A stretch of 64,000 nucleotides of DNA from Primula veris (lineage: Eukaryota; Streptophyta; Magnoliopsida; Ericales; Primulaceae): contig OY821748.1 in assembly GCA_963682055.1 (NCBI GenBank), positions 5,366,343 through 5,430,342 on the forward strand, in the 5' to 3' direction. The translations under genes and the position numbers were made by a program. Each line of letters opens with the position of its first letter. The stretch's first letter is position 1. Positions 37,380 to 48,842 of the stretch are shown here, piece by piece. The notes under the pieces are model-generated. The model was not told the origin of the DNA, searched no databases, and saw only the letters and a program-made list of their open reading frames with translations.

Positions 37380-38267
37380 GGCAGCGTTTTTTTAGGACCC
37401 ACGTTAATTTTTTTTTTTTTAGGACTTACATAAAATATTTTAAATTCATGTCGTATCTTATTTTTATTTATTTTTTTAATTTATTCCACTCAATTTCATT
37501 ACAAAATAAATAATGCTAACACCACTTCATTATATCTCATTACACTTCATTTATTTACAAAATAAATAAATTTACCCACTCTATCACACTATTAATTAAT
37601 ACATTCCTCTGCTTTTTTCACTCAAACTAAATACAAAATTAAAATATTTTATAATCATAATATTATATCAAGTTAACACTTTCAAGTAATTTATATTTTG
37701 CACTTTTTTATTTATTAATTTTGTTACTTCCGAGTAAATAATTAAATTGTCCTCAAAAATCATACACGTCATTATTTTCTTCCACCTTTACCTACCCACA
37801 TTTAACCATTTTCAAGTTAACCCGACTAATGTTTTTAGAAGTATGGGCAGCTAAATGTGGAATAAAATAATGACATGTATGGTTTTTGGGGACAATTTAA
37901 TTATTTACTCGAAAATAACAAAATTAATAAATAAAAAAGTGCAAAATATAAATTAATTGAAAGTGTTAACTTGATATAATATTATGATTATAAAATATTT
38001 TAATTTGTATTTAGTTTGAGTGGAAAAAAAAAAAAACAGAGTAATGTATTAATTAATAGTGTGATAGAGTGGATAAATTTATTTATTTTGTAGATAAATG
38101 AAGTGTAATGAGATGTAATGAAGTGGTGTTAGAGTTATTTATTTTGTAATGAAATGGAGTGGAATGAATTAAAAAAATAAATAAAAATAAGATATGACGT
38201 TGACTTGAAATCTTTTATCTACGTCCTAAAAAAAAAAGTAATTTGCGTCACAAAAAACGACACTGCC
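37380..38267. mobile_element. 888-bp fold-back (long palindromic) element, unit 2 only
   Basis: The two halves are near-perfect inverted repeats of roughly 420 bp around a ~45-bp centre near 37805-37848. Outer ends are GGCAGCGTTTTTTTAGG and its counterpart ending CACTGCC. Matching inner blocks include ATTAATTAATACATT with AATGTATTAATTAAT, and CTCATTACACTTCATTTA with its complement. A 9-bp direct repeat with one mismatch, CATATGCAT/CATATTCAT, flanks it (37371-37379 and 38268-38276), which fits a Mutator-type insertion. Unit 1 lacks it entirely (near 23671). No coding frame. Confidence 0.88.
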
Positions 38268-39914
38268 CATATTCATGTACAACTATGTATTTTAGACTCG
38301 GTTGACTTGCAGTATTTGTTATATAGTATATAAATTGGATGCAAATTTAATCAACTTAGATTAATTATGTTTTTGTTAAGTTACTGGTTTTTTTTTAAAG
38401 TGTATTTGTAATTATTTTTCGTTTTTATTTTTAAATCAACGTTTTATATCATTTTTAAAGTGTTTGTTCAAAAAAAATCTGTAAAAGTTGTCATTTTTAT
38501 ATTTTTTTGATATTTATTAAGAGCATTCAGAATAGTTTTGTTAACTTTTTATTGTTAACTAGTGACACGTTATCATTTAAAAAACTATTAAATGACACAT
38601 GTATATTAAGTTAAACAGTCACATTAATTTTAACTTTAACAATGTTATCTATTTTAATTAAAAATTAATTATTCAAAATATAATATTATGGATAGCTGCT
38701 GTAAGAAAATAAATAGCAGTATGATAGATATATAAAATATATGCTTGATAAATAGCAGTTAATTATGGATGTGAATTAGACTTTTTTGCCATGTCATCCA
38801 GTAATAACAATTAAAAATATTGTTATCTTTAATAATATTTTTAACATCTATAAACTTAACACACACTTTAACACAACTAATGAAAAGACAAAATTGAATT
38901 GTTAGCTAACATTTTTAACAATAAAGATAACAATACTATTGTAAATATTATAATAAAATAAGTATATATAAACACCATCAAAACCCATCAAGTTTGGACA
39001 TTAAAATGTCAACCCTTTATTTTAATGGATGAGATGAAAACAAAATTAGGCCCTACCATTTTTCCTATTTTCATTCTAACATCCATGTGAGTTTATTTCT
39101 CATCACTATATCTCTTTTCTGTCTATACTCAAATCACTCTAAAACCATATACTTATGAGAATCAAATTCTAATTAATACCCACATTTTGTAACAAGTAAC
39201 AATATAAAAATGATCATGTTCTAAAACTTATATACATGATCAAAATTTGCATATAAGGATTTTTCTCAAACTCAATAATTGTTAATTTTATAACAAGTAA
39301 TATTGATTAATATTTAATAGTATGTGAATGGTTAACCGTTAATCATTTTCCTCTTTTAAAAAAAATGTATTTTACTCATTTATTTGAACAATTGGTGGGT
39401 TTGTATTGATAATTTTACATGAAACATTTTTTTAGCTTACACTCAAGGAAAAGTCACGAAGGTAGAAAGAGAGAATAGAGTATGAATGGTTTTTTTAGTT
39501 AGTTTAATCCTAGCCATTGAAAATATATAAAATGAAGGGTTAATATTTTGATTTCCAAATTGATGTTTTTAATGGTGATCATATACACTCTCCCTTATTA
39601 ATAATATTATTACCTTATAAATTACTAAATAAACAATTAAATATAAATAATATATATATATATAAATGTTAAATTTTACATATTTTTTTGAACAAATATT
39701 TTAAAAATAATACAGAACACTGATTTAAGAAATTTAATTGAAAAATAATTACAAATACATTTGAAAAATCCGATAACTTAATAAAAACCCGATAAATCTA
39801 ATTCGATAAAATTTACACTCAATTTTTATCCACCTATGGTACTATTTTTTACATTATTAATTGCGAAGCCCAATACACATGTAATTTTGCAATTTATCAA
39901 AGCTATCCTACAGT

Positions 39915-40186
39915 TAGGGCTGAGTTCGGTCCGGTTCGGTTCGGTTCGGTTTTTAGCAAAACCGAAACCGAACATATTTCTCGGTTCGATTTTTTTCGGT
40001 TTCGGTTTTTTTATTTTTTGGACCGGACCGGACCGGTTTTTTCGGTCCAGTTTCGGTTTTTCGGGCTTTTTCAGTTTCGGTTCGGTTTTATTGAAAACCG
40101 AAACCGACAAAAAAAAATTTCGATTTTGATTTTTTCGGTTCGATTATCGATCCGATTCGGTTTTTCCGCTTTTTAGTCCGGCCCTA
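39915..40186. mobile_element. hAT-like MITE upstream of GLR-B
   Basis: 272 bp, starting TAGGGCTGAG and ending CCGGCCCTA (inverted TAGGGC). Flanks are the 8-bp direct repeats CCTACAGT and CCTACAGC with one mismatch. It is the partner of 25309-25672 but lacks that copy's internal repeat. Confidence 0.85.
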
Positions 40187-40295
40187 CCTACAGCCAATTG
40201 TATAAATTTATCAAGGTAATGCCTTTCAAATTGCTACCAGCGTTTACGTGTACATATACCAGTAAATCATAATAGTCAAACTTCTACTTCTTTCC

Positions 40296-40307
40296 ATATA
40301 TATATAC
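40296..40307 (+). promoter_or_regulatory. TATA box of GLR-B
   Basis: ATATATATATAC, 57 bp before the ATG at 40364, at the same place as in GLR-A. The proximal promoter is almost unchanged between the copies, so GLR-B may still be transcribed despite its broken frame. Confidence 0.5.
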
Positions 40308-41177
40308 CTCCATTTTTGGAGCTCTTTCTTTGTAGAACAAGCCATACGCTTAAACTCAAAAAGATGAAGACCATTAATATAATTTTTTCAGTCATTATAT
40401 CAGTTTTGGTATTACTTTCTGTAGAACTAGTGAAGGCTAAAGCAGAAGAGAAGAAAATTGTGAAGGTTGGGGTAGTTCTTGATATGGATATATATATATC
40501 GAAAATGGGATTAAGTTGCATCTCCATGGCTCTCGGGGACTTTTATAATTCTCACCAAAACTACACGACTCGAATTTCCCTATTCACAAGAGATTCGAAG
40601 AATGATGTTGTTCGTGCTGCTTCTCAAGGTTACTCTCTAGCTTCATGCACTCTATTTATCAAGAATTGTGAAACCTTAGCCTTTTCAATTCCCAAAATAC
40701 ATCAAGAATTATTCTCATTTTGTGGAAAGATAGGCAAACAAAATTATCCATGAATGAATGATGAAACTATTAATTAGGCCTCTGAATAAGCTAGCGCACC
40801 AAAGCTAGAGCACCAAAGCTAGAGCTAGAATGTATGTCTTAAGTTTATTAAGTATTAAGAATTCATTCATGAAGAGAAATAAACGGGCAAGGGGAATTAA
40901 ATTTAACAAGAATTTTTTAGACTAACGAAACTGTTGTCCTTTAGTATTGGTTTCTTTTGTACGCTGCTTTTTTCAAATTATAGAACTTGAGCTAATAAAT
41001 TAGTAATAAATAATCACAGATTAAAAAGTTTGAAACTTAATTATTAAAAACCCTAGGTTAAATATTTTTAAGATCAAGTACGAAATGCTCACGATGATGA
41101 TTCTATATATTTTCTTCTTGTGTTTTTCGTCCATACAGAATGACATATACACCGATTCTTAAACAAAAAATATGTAC

Positions 41178-41519
41178 AGAATTATGTAGTTTATAGTACT
41201 CTACATTAACTTAATAACATTAGAAATCGAATTAATTAAGTACGAAAATACATACTTAGCATTAAGTTGCCCAATAAAATAAGACATTCAAATTTCGAAG
41301 TTGGTAGAGCTCCTAAAACCTGAGCTCTTGACAGTTAATAAATGTAGGGAATTATGTAGTTTATAGTACTCTACATTGACTTAATAACATTAGAAATCGA
41401 ATTAATTAAGTACGAAAATACATACTTAGCATTAAGTTGCCCAATAAAATAAGACATTCAAATTTCGAAGTTGGTAGAGCTCCTAAAACCTGAGCTCTTG
41501 ACAGTTAATAAATGATAGG
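41178..41519. repeat. 171-bp tandem duplication in GLR-B intron 1
   Basis: GAATTATGTAGTTTATAG starts at 41178 and again at 41349, with near-identical 171-bp copies containing GAGCTCCTAAAACCTGAGC. Unit 1 has one copy (about 26480-26650). The two copies differ at very few positions, so it is younger than the main duplication. Confidence 0.9.
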
Positions 41520-42015
41520 GAAAATGATCATTAATTTAGTACATAAATTGAGACTTAATTATTAAAAAAAAAAAACCATGGTTAAAATCATTTTTAAACT
41601 TAGATACATATGCTACTTATGTTTATTCTTTATTTTTAATTTTGATATTCAATAATGTAATCTCCATGTGTATCAAGTCTCGAATAAAAATTGAAATTGT
41701 CTTGTGTAAAATAATTTATATATACAAACTAAATGTCCAAATCAAACTTGTAAAAGTTTAAAGCTAGTTTTTGTACATTTTATAAGATACTTTAAAATAA
41801 TACTACACTCATGAGTACTACAAGCCTACAATGTAGGGACACGCTTACTTACGTAGATAAATAATTACATCGATGTTTTGATATTTTCAAACTCAAATTA
41901 TCTAGTTGACCAATAGACTTAACTTCCAGTGACATCAACATCATAATGTATTGTTTTTTTTTGAAATAATGTATTGTTTATGGTTCTGTGTTTGTAATTT
42001 CCATCCATTGATGCA

Positions 42016-42207
42016 CACTATAAATAATGTTTGATTTATTGAGAGTCAAAAACTGTCACAAGTCTGTCACTAATTTAAAAATCTGTCACAAATTTGTCGT
42101 AAATTGACTAAACTGTCACAAAACCGTTACAAAAACCGTCGCTAATAAGTTCGTAACAAAAAATACCGTCACTAATCCCGTTGCGATTTGAATATTTTTT
42201 TGTAGTG
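42016..42207. mobile_element. 192-bp non-autonomous CACTA element
   Basis: Begins CACTATAAATAATG and ends TTTTTTTGTAGTG, the classic CACTA terminal repeat, flanked by the 3-bp duplication GCA (42013-42015 and 42208-42210). The paralogous intron of GLR-A (about 27150) is an empty site. The body consists of TGTCACAA/GTCGCTAATA-type subterminal units shared, inverted, with 13480-13645. It is too small to code for anything. Confidence 0.92.
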
Positions 42208-42272
42208 GCAACCATGAAATTGGTATATGGTTTATATAATTCGAGGATGCTTGTAAAATCATGAAATAAGAT

Positions 42273-42965
42273 TGGTGAGGGAATGTCAGCATCCCCTCGT
42301 CCGGACCGATACTACCACGAAAACAGACAAACCGGGCCCCACATAGTGGATGTCGTGTCACCCCGGATCTTGTGAGGCCGGGCTGAACCTAGGCCGGCCC
42401 AAAAAAGCGTGCTGAGTACGCTTTCCCAATTAATGCAGCTGCTCCCCTGAGAGACCCTCCTGGCGTTTCATCGACGTGGCCCAATCACAGGCCACCTCCC
42501 TGTGGGCCCCGGTAGAGGACAATACCCTTGTCAGAGTCATAAATGACCTAACGCCGTTGGATCAGCATCTTACAGTACAGTGATCCAAGGGCTAATACAC
42601 CTCTGATCACACTATAAATACCCCCACTAATATCACTTAGAGGAGGACGCACAAAGACAGAGAGGAGAGATAAAGCTTAAACAACTCGGACCCCCAGAAC
42701 ACTACCTGTACCATCCGATACCTCGACTTGTAACCGGCCCGGTCCATCACCCTTAATTATATTTTTACTTTCAGTTAACACCGACACTGACTTGATCGTT
42801 GGAGAGGGAAAACCTGGTACCAACCCCGGGCCCCTGTTTGTTTCTTGTGCAGACACGAAAATCACCTCGTCACCATAGCCGACCTAGCCCACTCCGGATA
42901 TATCGGAAGATCGGAGCCGACGCGAATTGATTAAGCCGAGCTTGAGAAGAAAATCAGGCTCGCCA
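42273..42965 (+). repeat. 5' LTR
   Basis: 693 bp, TGGTGAGG...CTCGCCA. A TATA motif (CTATAAATACCCC) lies near 42612-42624, about two thirds into the LTR's first half, and defines a possible U3/R boundary shortly after. The opening reads TGGTGAGG where the 3' LTR and solo LTR read TGGCGAG. Confidence 0.93.
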
Positions 42966-42986
42966 ATTGGCGCCGTCTGTGGGAAA
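42966..42986 (+). other. Primer-binding region of the retrotransposon
   Basis: One base after the LTR the sequence TTGGCGCCGTCTGTGGGAA begins. TGGCGCCG is complementary to a CGGCGCCA 3' tRNA end, as in plant tRNA-Asp; the rest of the match to that tRNA is poor, so the primer identity is uncertain. Confidence 0.6.
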
Positions 42987-43028
42987 CCGAAGGACGCGTT
43001 AGCTTCGACACCGGTACCTGAAGAAAAC

Positions 43029-43850
43029 ATGTCTGGCAATAACCGATTCGACACCCCATCGTCTCGACCTCCCCACGTTCTTGGGATGCCAAGGACGCTT
43101 TCTTTTGACGAGACCCCGAGAACCGCGTCTACGAGGGAACCCGCTCCTTTAACCGCGACAGCTGCAACACCCCGATCGCGGACCGAGCTGACAGAGATGA
43201 TGCTCGACATCCATCAAAAAGAGCTCATCGCTCTGGCAGCCTAGAAGGCCTTAATAGCCTCGCTGATGGCGCCAGAGCCCGAGCCAGTTCAAGGCGCAAG
43301 CCAAGACAAATCAGTCCCTATCCCCGTTAAAAGCGTGATGTCCAGGTTGGGACCCCTCCGATGACCCCCCCTAGAGACTCCCAGAGAGCCAACTAGGGGT
43401 GCGGAGTCGGGGCATTCCCAAGAAGGAAATTCTCGCCACGATAACGAGCGGAGTATACATTCTCGGCTCCGTTGGTAGGAAGACAGTTGGGACTCATGGC
43501 CGGAATCTAGTCATGCCCGAACTGATAAGCCTCCTCGAACGCGAAGGCGAGGCCGCCGTGGTCGGCATGATGCAGCCGGTGAAGCAGCACTGAAAATCGT
43601 AGCCTCAACCCGTAGCACCCCGTTCTCGGACGAAATTGAATACAGTACTCCCCCCCGAAACTTCATTGCCCCTATCCTCCAGACCTTCAACGCGGACTCT
43701 GACCCGGAAGCTCATCTCCGACACTATCGATACCAGATGAACCATTGGTCACACCTTGACCAATTAATGTGCAGGTGCTTTCCCGCCAGCCTGGGAAGGC
43801 TCGCTAGTAAATGGTTCCAGTCCCTGCCCGTCAACTCCATCCACTGTTGG
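43029..43850 (+). pseudogene. Degenerate gag remnant
   Basis: A start at 43029 (MSGNNRFDTPSSRPP) opens a Pro/Thr/Arg-rich frame that stops at 43242-43244. Further on, around 43640-43850, a second frame reads FIAPILQTFNADSDPEAHLR and then ...LGRLASKWFQSLP, which is the gag capsid-type segment of plant gypsy elements. The parts are in different frames with stops between them. Nucleocapsid zinc knuckle and protease are absent. Confidence 0.75.
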
Positions 43851-43870
43851 ATTCTGGGTAGCTCCCAACG

Positions 43871-45001
43871 ACAAGCTCTATAAAAGGTCATTCTCTGGCC
43901 CCTACTTACTCTGCGTCCATCCCGACATAGTAATAAGGGTCATGGAGGAAATTCACGAAGGAACGTGTGGGAGCCATACCGGGGGCAGGTCGCTGGCCAA
44001 CCGAGCTTTGACCCACGGATATTGGTGGCCCCTCATGCAGAAGGACGCCAAAGCCTTCGTACTCAAGTGTGAGAAGTGTCAAAAGTACGCTCCCATACCC
44101 CGTGCCCCGGCACAGAAAATGAGCAGCGTGACCTCGCCCTGGCCCTTTGCACAGTGGGGCATGGATATCGTCGGACCATTCCCCATGGCCCCGGGGGGGA
44201 AAAAGTTCCTCCTCATGGTCATCGATTACTTCTCAAAGTGGGTAGAGGCCGTGGCCTTAGCGAAAATCACAGAGGCCGAGGTGATACGTTTCCTCTGGAG
44301 AGACGTGATCACCAGATTTGGAATCCCCTACTCAATCGTCGCGGATAATGGGGGACAATTCACTGGGGTCAAATTAAAAGCGATGTATGCAAAGTATCAC
44401 ATCAAGAATTACTATTCGAACTCGTCGTACCCCCAATGCAACGGACAAGCCGAGGTATCAAACAAGACCGTGCTCGACGGAATCAAGAAGAGGCTAGACG
44501 AGTCCAAAGGACGATGGGTCGCAGAGCTGCATCACGTCCTATGGGCCTACCGAACGACGAGAAGACGGGGCACTCAACAGACGGGTTAGCCTCACTTACG
44601 GAATGGAGGCCATCATACCGTTAGAAATCGGGCATCCTTCTCTGAGGACGGACATGGTAGAAAACGGGCTGAACGAAAAGATGATGGGGCTCGAGCTAGA
44701 CTATGCCGAAGAAAGAAGAGAGGTTGCGGCCATCCGTAATGCCGAATATAAAAACGAGCTAGGGCGTTCCTATAACAAAAGAGTGAACGCCAGACGTTTC
44801 CAAGACGAAGACCTCGTGCTACGAAAAGTAAACAACAACACTAGGGTACAGTCCGACGGCAAGCTAGGCCCCAATTGGGAAGGCCCCTATCGAATCCTCG
44901 GTGCAGTAGGGAACGGGGCCTACCTGTTGTGTCGTCTTCCCAACAACGTCCCGGTGGACCGACCTTGGAACGTCAACAACCTAAGGAAGTACTACCAATA
45001 G
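43871..45001 (+). pseudogene. Integrase remnant of the gypsy element
   Basis: Readable from the pre-integrase segment (DKLYKRSFSGPYLL) through the HHCC zinc finger (IHEGTCGSHTGG...LKCEKCQK) to the catalytic core, with the DDE acidic residues in GMDIVGPFP, IVADNGGQFT and NGQAEVSNKT. The frame closes at 44589 within the segment after AYRTT; the C-terminal part continues in another frame from YGMEAIIPLEIGHP (about 44598) to 45001, including the WEGPYRI segment typical of gypsy integrase tails. So all three catalytic positions are kept but one frameshift separates core and tail. Reverse transcriptase should precede it and does not. Confidence 0.85.
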
Positions 45002-45082
45002 GGCTCGGCTTTTATGTCTTGGTGTAAATAAGAATGTGATGTAAATTTATGCCTGCGGGCTTTATAAATGAAAACTGTTGTA

Positions 45083-45467
45083 GTTCATTCAAATTTTCGT
45101 AAGTGTTTCAGAACACGAGCCTATACGGCACCCCGGTTCATATTTACTTGAATTTTTCAGTTCATTTAAATGTTCATAAGTGTTACAGAACACGAGCCTA
45201 TACGGCACCCCGGTTCATATTTACTTGAATTTTTCAGTTCATTTAAATTTTCATAAGTGTTTCAGAACACGGGCTTATACGGCACCCCGGTTCTTATTTA
45301 CTCGAATTTTTCAGTTCATTTAAATTTTCATAAGTGTTTCAGAACACGAGCCTATACGGCACCCCGGTTCATATTTACTTGAATTTTTCAGTTCATTTAA
45401 ATTTTCATAAGTGTTTCAGAACACGAGCCTATACGGCACCCCGGCTCATATTTATTTGAATTTTATG
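45083..45467 (+). repeat. 77-bp minisatellite, five copies, in the retrotransposon
   Basis: Copies start with GTTCATT at 45083, 45160, 45237, 45314 and 45391, each containing TTTCAGAACACGAGCC and TACGGCACCCCGGTTC. Period is exactly 77 bp throughout with few substitutions. It lies between integrase and the 3' end of the antisense gene. Confidence 0.95.
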
Positions 45468-45676
45468 TAAAATGATTCCCCCGACGCCGGAGCATCAGGG
45501 CACACTCATTGGGAGCACATACATAAACGGAGCACACCATTAAAAGTAAAACACAGCAGAATAAAGACAAGTCTAAAGAGCCAAAATTGTTTTTCATTTC
45601 ATTTCATGAGGAGCTATTACATACTAAGTACAAAAAAGGAAATTACATCGAAAATAAGATCTAAACTACCCTAGCC

Positions 45677-48331
45677 CTAGCTGGCCCCGTCTTCATCTTC
45701 CCCACCCTCTTCGTCTGAAAGAGCTCGAGGAGTAAGAGGCACCACCTCTGGAACGGGAGCTGAGGGGACGGGAACAATGATATTTTCAAGGTTCCACACC
45801 GGATGATCCGGTCCCGCCCTCATGAAAGCAGCCGCCTCAGACCAGCCATCGACATAGAAGGAATTGAAGTCCTTCTGTGTCGATAGTTCCAAGGCAGCGC
45901 TCATCTCGGCCTCGGCGTTTTGGACCGCAACCTTCAATTTGTGAGCCATGCCAGCCTCAGCCTCCTTCAGAGCCGTTACCGCAGCCTGGGCACGCTCCTC
46001 GGCAGCTTGGGCGCGCTCCTCGGCGGCTTGGGCATGCTCTTCGGCCTCGGCCTTAGCCTTCATGGCTTCAGCTCTCCGAGCTTCCACCGAGGCGTTTAGG
46101 CCTTCGGCCTTCTCTGCCCTTTGTCGGGCCTCTTCCGCCCTCTCCAGGGCCTCTTCTGCCTGCTTGGCACTGGCCTCGGCCTTCGAAGCCCACGACCTCA
46201 CCAGTTAGCCTTGATGATAGACATACTGGTTCATCGTTAAGAAGGCCTACAAAAGAAGAGAAACACTTAGCAAAAATTTGAGAAGTAAACAAAGAACATT
46301 CAGGAATGGCACAAAGAAAACAGCTTTTTACCTGCGGGACCATGGCCACAGCCGACGCCATGGCAAAAGCAAGGTCGCGACCGCGATGGTCGGCCTCGAC
46401 GGTTTGCTGTTGGAGCGCGGCCAGAGCAAGCAGGCCAGCAGAGGGGTGGCCCTCCATTATGCTCCGAACCCCGGTTGCCGCCTTGACCTCATCTGGGGTC
46501 TGAACAGGCATCCTTAGACACGGAGAGCCCGAGCTCGAGCTTGAACCAGAGGCACTCGGCATTGGACCCTTTGCCTGAGTGGTTGACACCGCTCGCTCTT
46601 CGACTTCGACCACAGGCTTCAGGATGGGCGCTACGTCCTCCCTCGGCTCAGATTCCCCGGTTCGGGCCTTCTTTGCCTCACGAGGGGCCTTCGCCTCCTC
46701 CCTTTTTCTCTTATCAGCTTCGGCCTTGCGAGCGGCTCGCTCACGCCTCGCCTGCCCCAGCAAGCCTCCCAACCTCTCTAAGGCCTTTGCCTTAGCGTCA
46801 GCCGGGGCCACTTCCACAACCTCCTCGTCCCTCGCCTCGGCGACCTCCTCCTCAGCGGCCTCGGGCTCTACAACCTCCTCTCCCTCTCTATTACCCCCTG
46901 CCTCGACAGCATTTTCTTCCTCTGCCTCCTCCTCCTCGTCAGAACGAACCATCTGTACAGGCCAAAAAAAAAAAAGAGAGAGTTAGAAAAATTAACAAAA
47001 TCTAACTAAGTGTCAAATGATGTAAAGAACAAGGAATGACTTAGACTTACCCTGGTCCGCGAGGTACCCAAGCTCGGCCCTGAAGGCTCTTCACCCACGA
47101 GGCTATCTTCGAGGTGAGAGGGACTCCTCACGTCGGGCTCCCTGGAGCTAAGGGGAACGACCTCCTTCAGGGGGTTCCCGTGTTGGTCTATATAACATCG
47201 GGTACCGTCCGGCCCCTCCCTATAATTGAGGATGGTACCATCCGGACGTACCTTCCATTTTACCCCGGTAGAGGCGGGAGCAAAAGACGTTACCGTTATG
47301 ACCTTCCTCGCCCTGCTGCTCGACTTTGCCTTCGGCTTCGCCGCCACCTTCTTCGCCACGGGCCCTATCACGGCCTCGGTTTCAACCGCTTTGGGAGGGA
47401 TGGTGGACTCCAACCCATTCTCCTTCTCCCATCTCTCTCGGGAGTATCCCACAGGACAGAAGGTCCTGTGGGGACATATGAATTAGTTCCCCTTACAGGT
47501 GGTTGGGAAACCACAAGTTAGGAGACGCTCTGGATCGCGCGCCCCAGCGTCGGTCCCGTTTGGACCCCACCAGTTCAGAGCCATCTCCAAGGACTCAATG
47601 TTGGGCTCACCCAGGCCCCTAAGCTTTGAAGCCACTGTGGCCTTGTTCTCTTTGGTGCTTAGCACCCTCCCCGGCCTGGACGGGAGAATTAGGTCGGTCC
47701 GGTGGAGCCAATGGCCTTCCACCACTATCACGTCTTGAGTGTAACCCCGATTAGAATCGGAGTTACCCGTGATTAGCTGGTTGTAAGCACGGCACCTTAA
47801 GTAAGGCTGCCTGCTCTTGGATTGGGAGCTTGGCTCGGTCTGCAAGAACTCGTAGCAGGCCAAGAGCTCCCTAAGCCCTAATGGTTCTGGCAGGGCCGGG
47901 CCCAACAACTCATTCAGGGCCTCCATCCCAGCACAGATGCGGTGCGCCTGCAGGGGCCACTGGCATGGAAGGGTCTGCGTCCAAGCGCACAACTCTGCCA
48001 GCAGCTCCGGGATGGGGAGGTGGGTACCCCCATACAAGAGAGTAGAGAGAGAGAGGGTTACCATGTCGTTGGGACGAGCCACTATACCGTTCATTTCATC
48101 GACGCTCTCACATCTCCGAAGTTTGAATTCCTCTCCGATCCCGCAGAGCTCTCGGAATTCGTTGAGGTCAGGCCCGTGTAGCCTAACCATTATGCTGCTA
48201 TCGTTCACATCCACGGACAGGGCCGGGTCAAGAATCATCGGTCGGAACGGCAGGGCATTTGCCGTTACGGCCAGGCGCCGTGGTTGAGGAGCAACCATCG
48301 GGCCCTTTTCGGCTCCATGAATTATAACCAT
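45677..48331 (-). pseudogene. Antisense multi-exon gene carried by the retrotransposon
   Basis: Four minus-strand coding blocks: 48331-47497, 47465-47051, 46952-46332 and 46246-45677. Block 1 has a globular, Leu/Trp-rich part (LYGGTHLPIPELLAELCAW, then an ALNWWGPNG segment), reminiscent of the 'putative gypsy-type transposon' domain found in antisense ORFs of Tat elements. Block 3 is acidic then Lys/Arg-rich. Block 4 is an Ala/Glu coiled coil (repeated AEERAQA) ending in an acidic tail (DEEGGEDEDGAS), with DFNSFYVDGWSEAA, as in such proteins. Joints 2-3 and 3-4 have proper GT-AG borders and keep phase. Joint 1-2 does not keep phase with the visible GTAAGG donor and CCACAG acceptor, and block 4 has an in-frame stop at 46205-46207, so this copy is broken. 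Function is unknown; I infer an accessory role in element biology only from the literature on this class. Confidence 0.7.
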
Positions 48332-48465
48332 TATGGTTGGAAATTTGTAAAAATTTGCTAAGTGCAGAGAAGGTGGTTTGCTATAGAAATCTAGAGAGAG
48401 AAAGTGGTTTGCTGTGAAAATCTAGAAAGAGAAGGAGAAAGTGAAAAATGAATTTTCACTGAGGG

Positions 48466-48473
48466 TATTTATA
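48466..48473 (-). promoter_or_regulatory. TATA box of the antisense gene
   Basis: On the minus strand CCTATAAATACCC lies about 135 bp upstream of the antisense ATG (48331), a normal plant spacing. It is separate from the LTR promoters. CT/GA-rich leader sequence (GAGAGAGAAAG on the + strand) follows. This supports a real transcription unit rather than a chance open frame. Confidence 0.6.
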
Positions 48474-48842
48474 GGCATTTACCAGAAGGTGAAAAGGCAG
48501 AACGGCTCATTACACAAACTCCCACAAATGACAGCCGCCACTCAACCCACGCCTTCCACGTGTACAGCAAGCAGAGGTCATCTGCCAAATGTCACCCTTC
48601 AGCCATTTTAGCATTAATGACATTGAAGAAATCGAAGAGACAGAGGCGGCGCCTCATAATTGCAAAACGGGCATGCTCCACGTGTAAGAGATCCATGAAT
48701 GGTTGAACACGTGTCACGAGACGAGTCACGCCGAGGTGCCTCTAGACAGCAAAACATGAAGACGGAATGACCGGAGCCCCCGTAAAGTGAGGAAGATACT
48801 CACCAACCTTGCCACTAACGACGACTCCGGACATGGAGCTGT

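Noticed and set aside
45948..47521. Several + strand frames over the antisense gene of the retrotransposon
   Set aside because: They are mirror readings of GC-rich minus-strand coding sequence. Domain character, splice sites and the TATA box are all on the minus strand.
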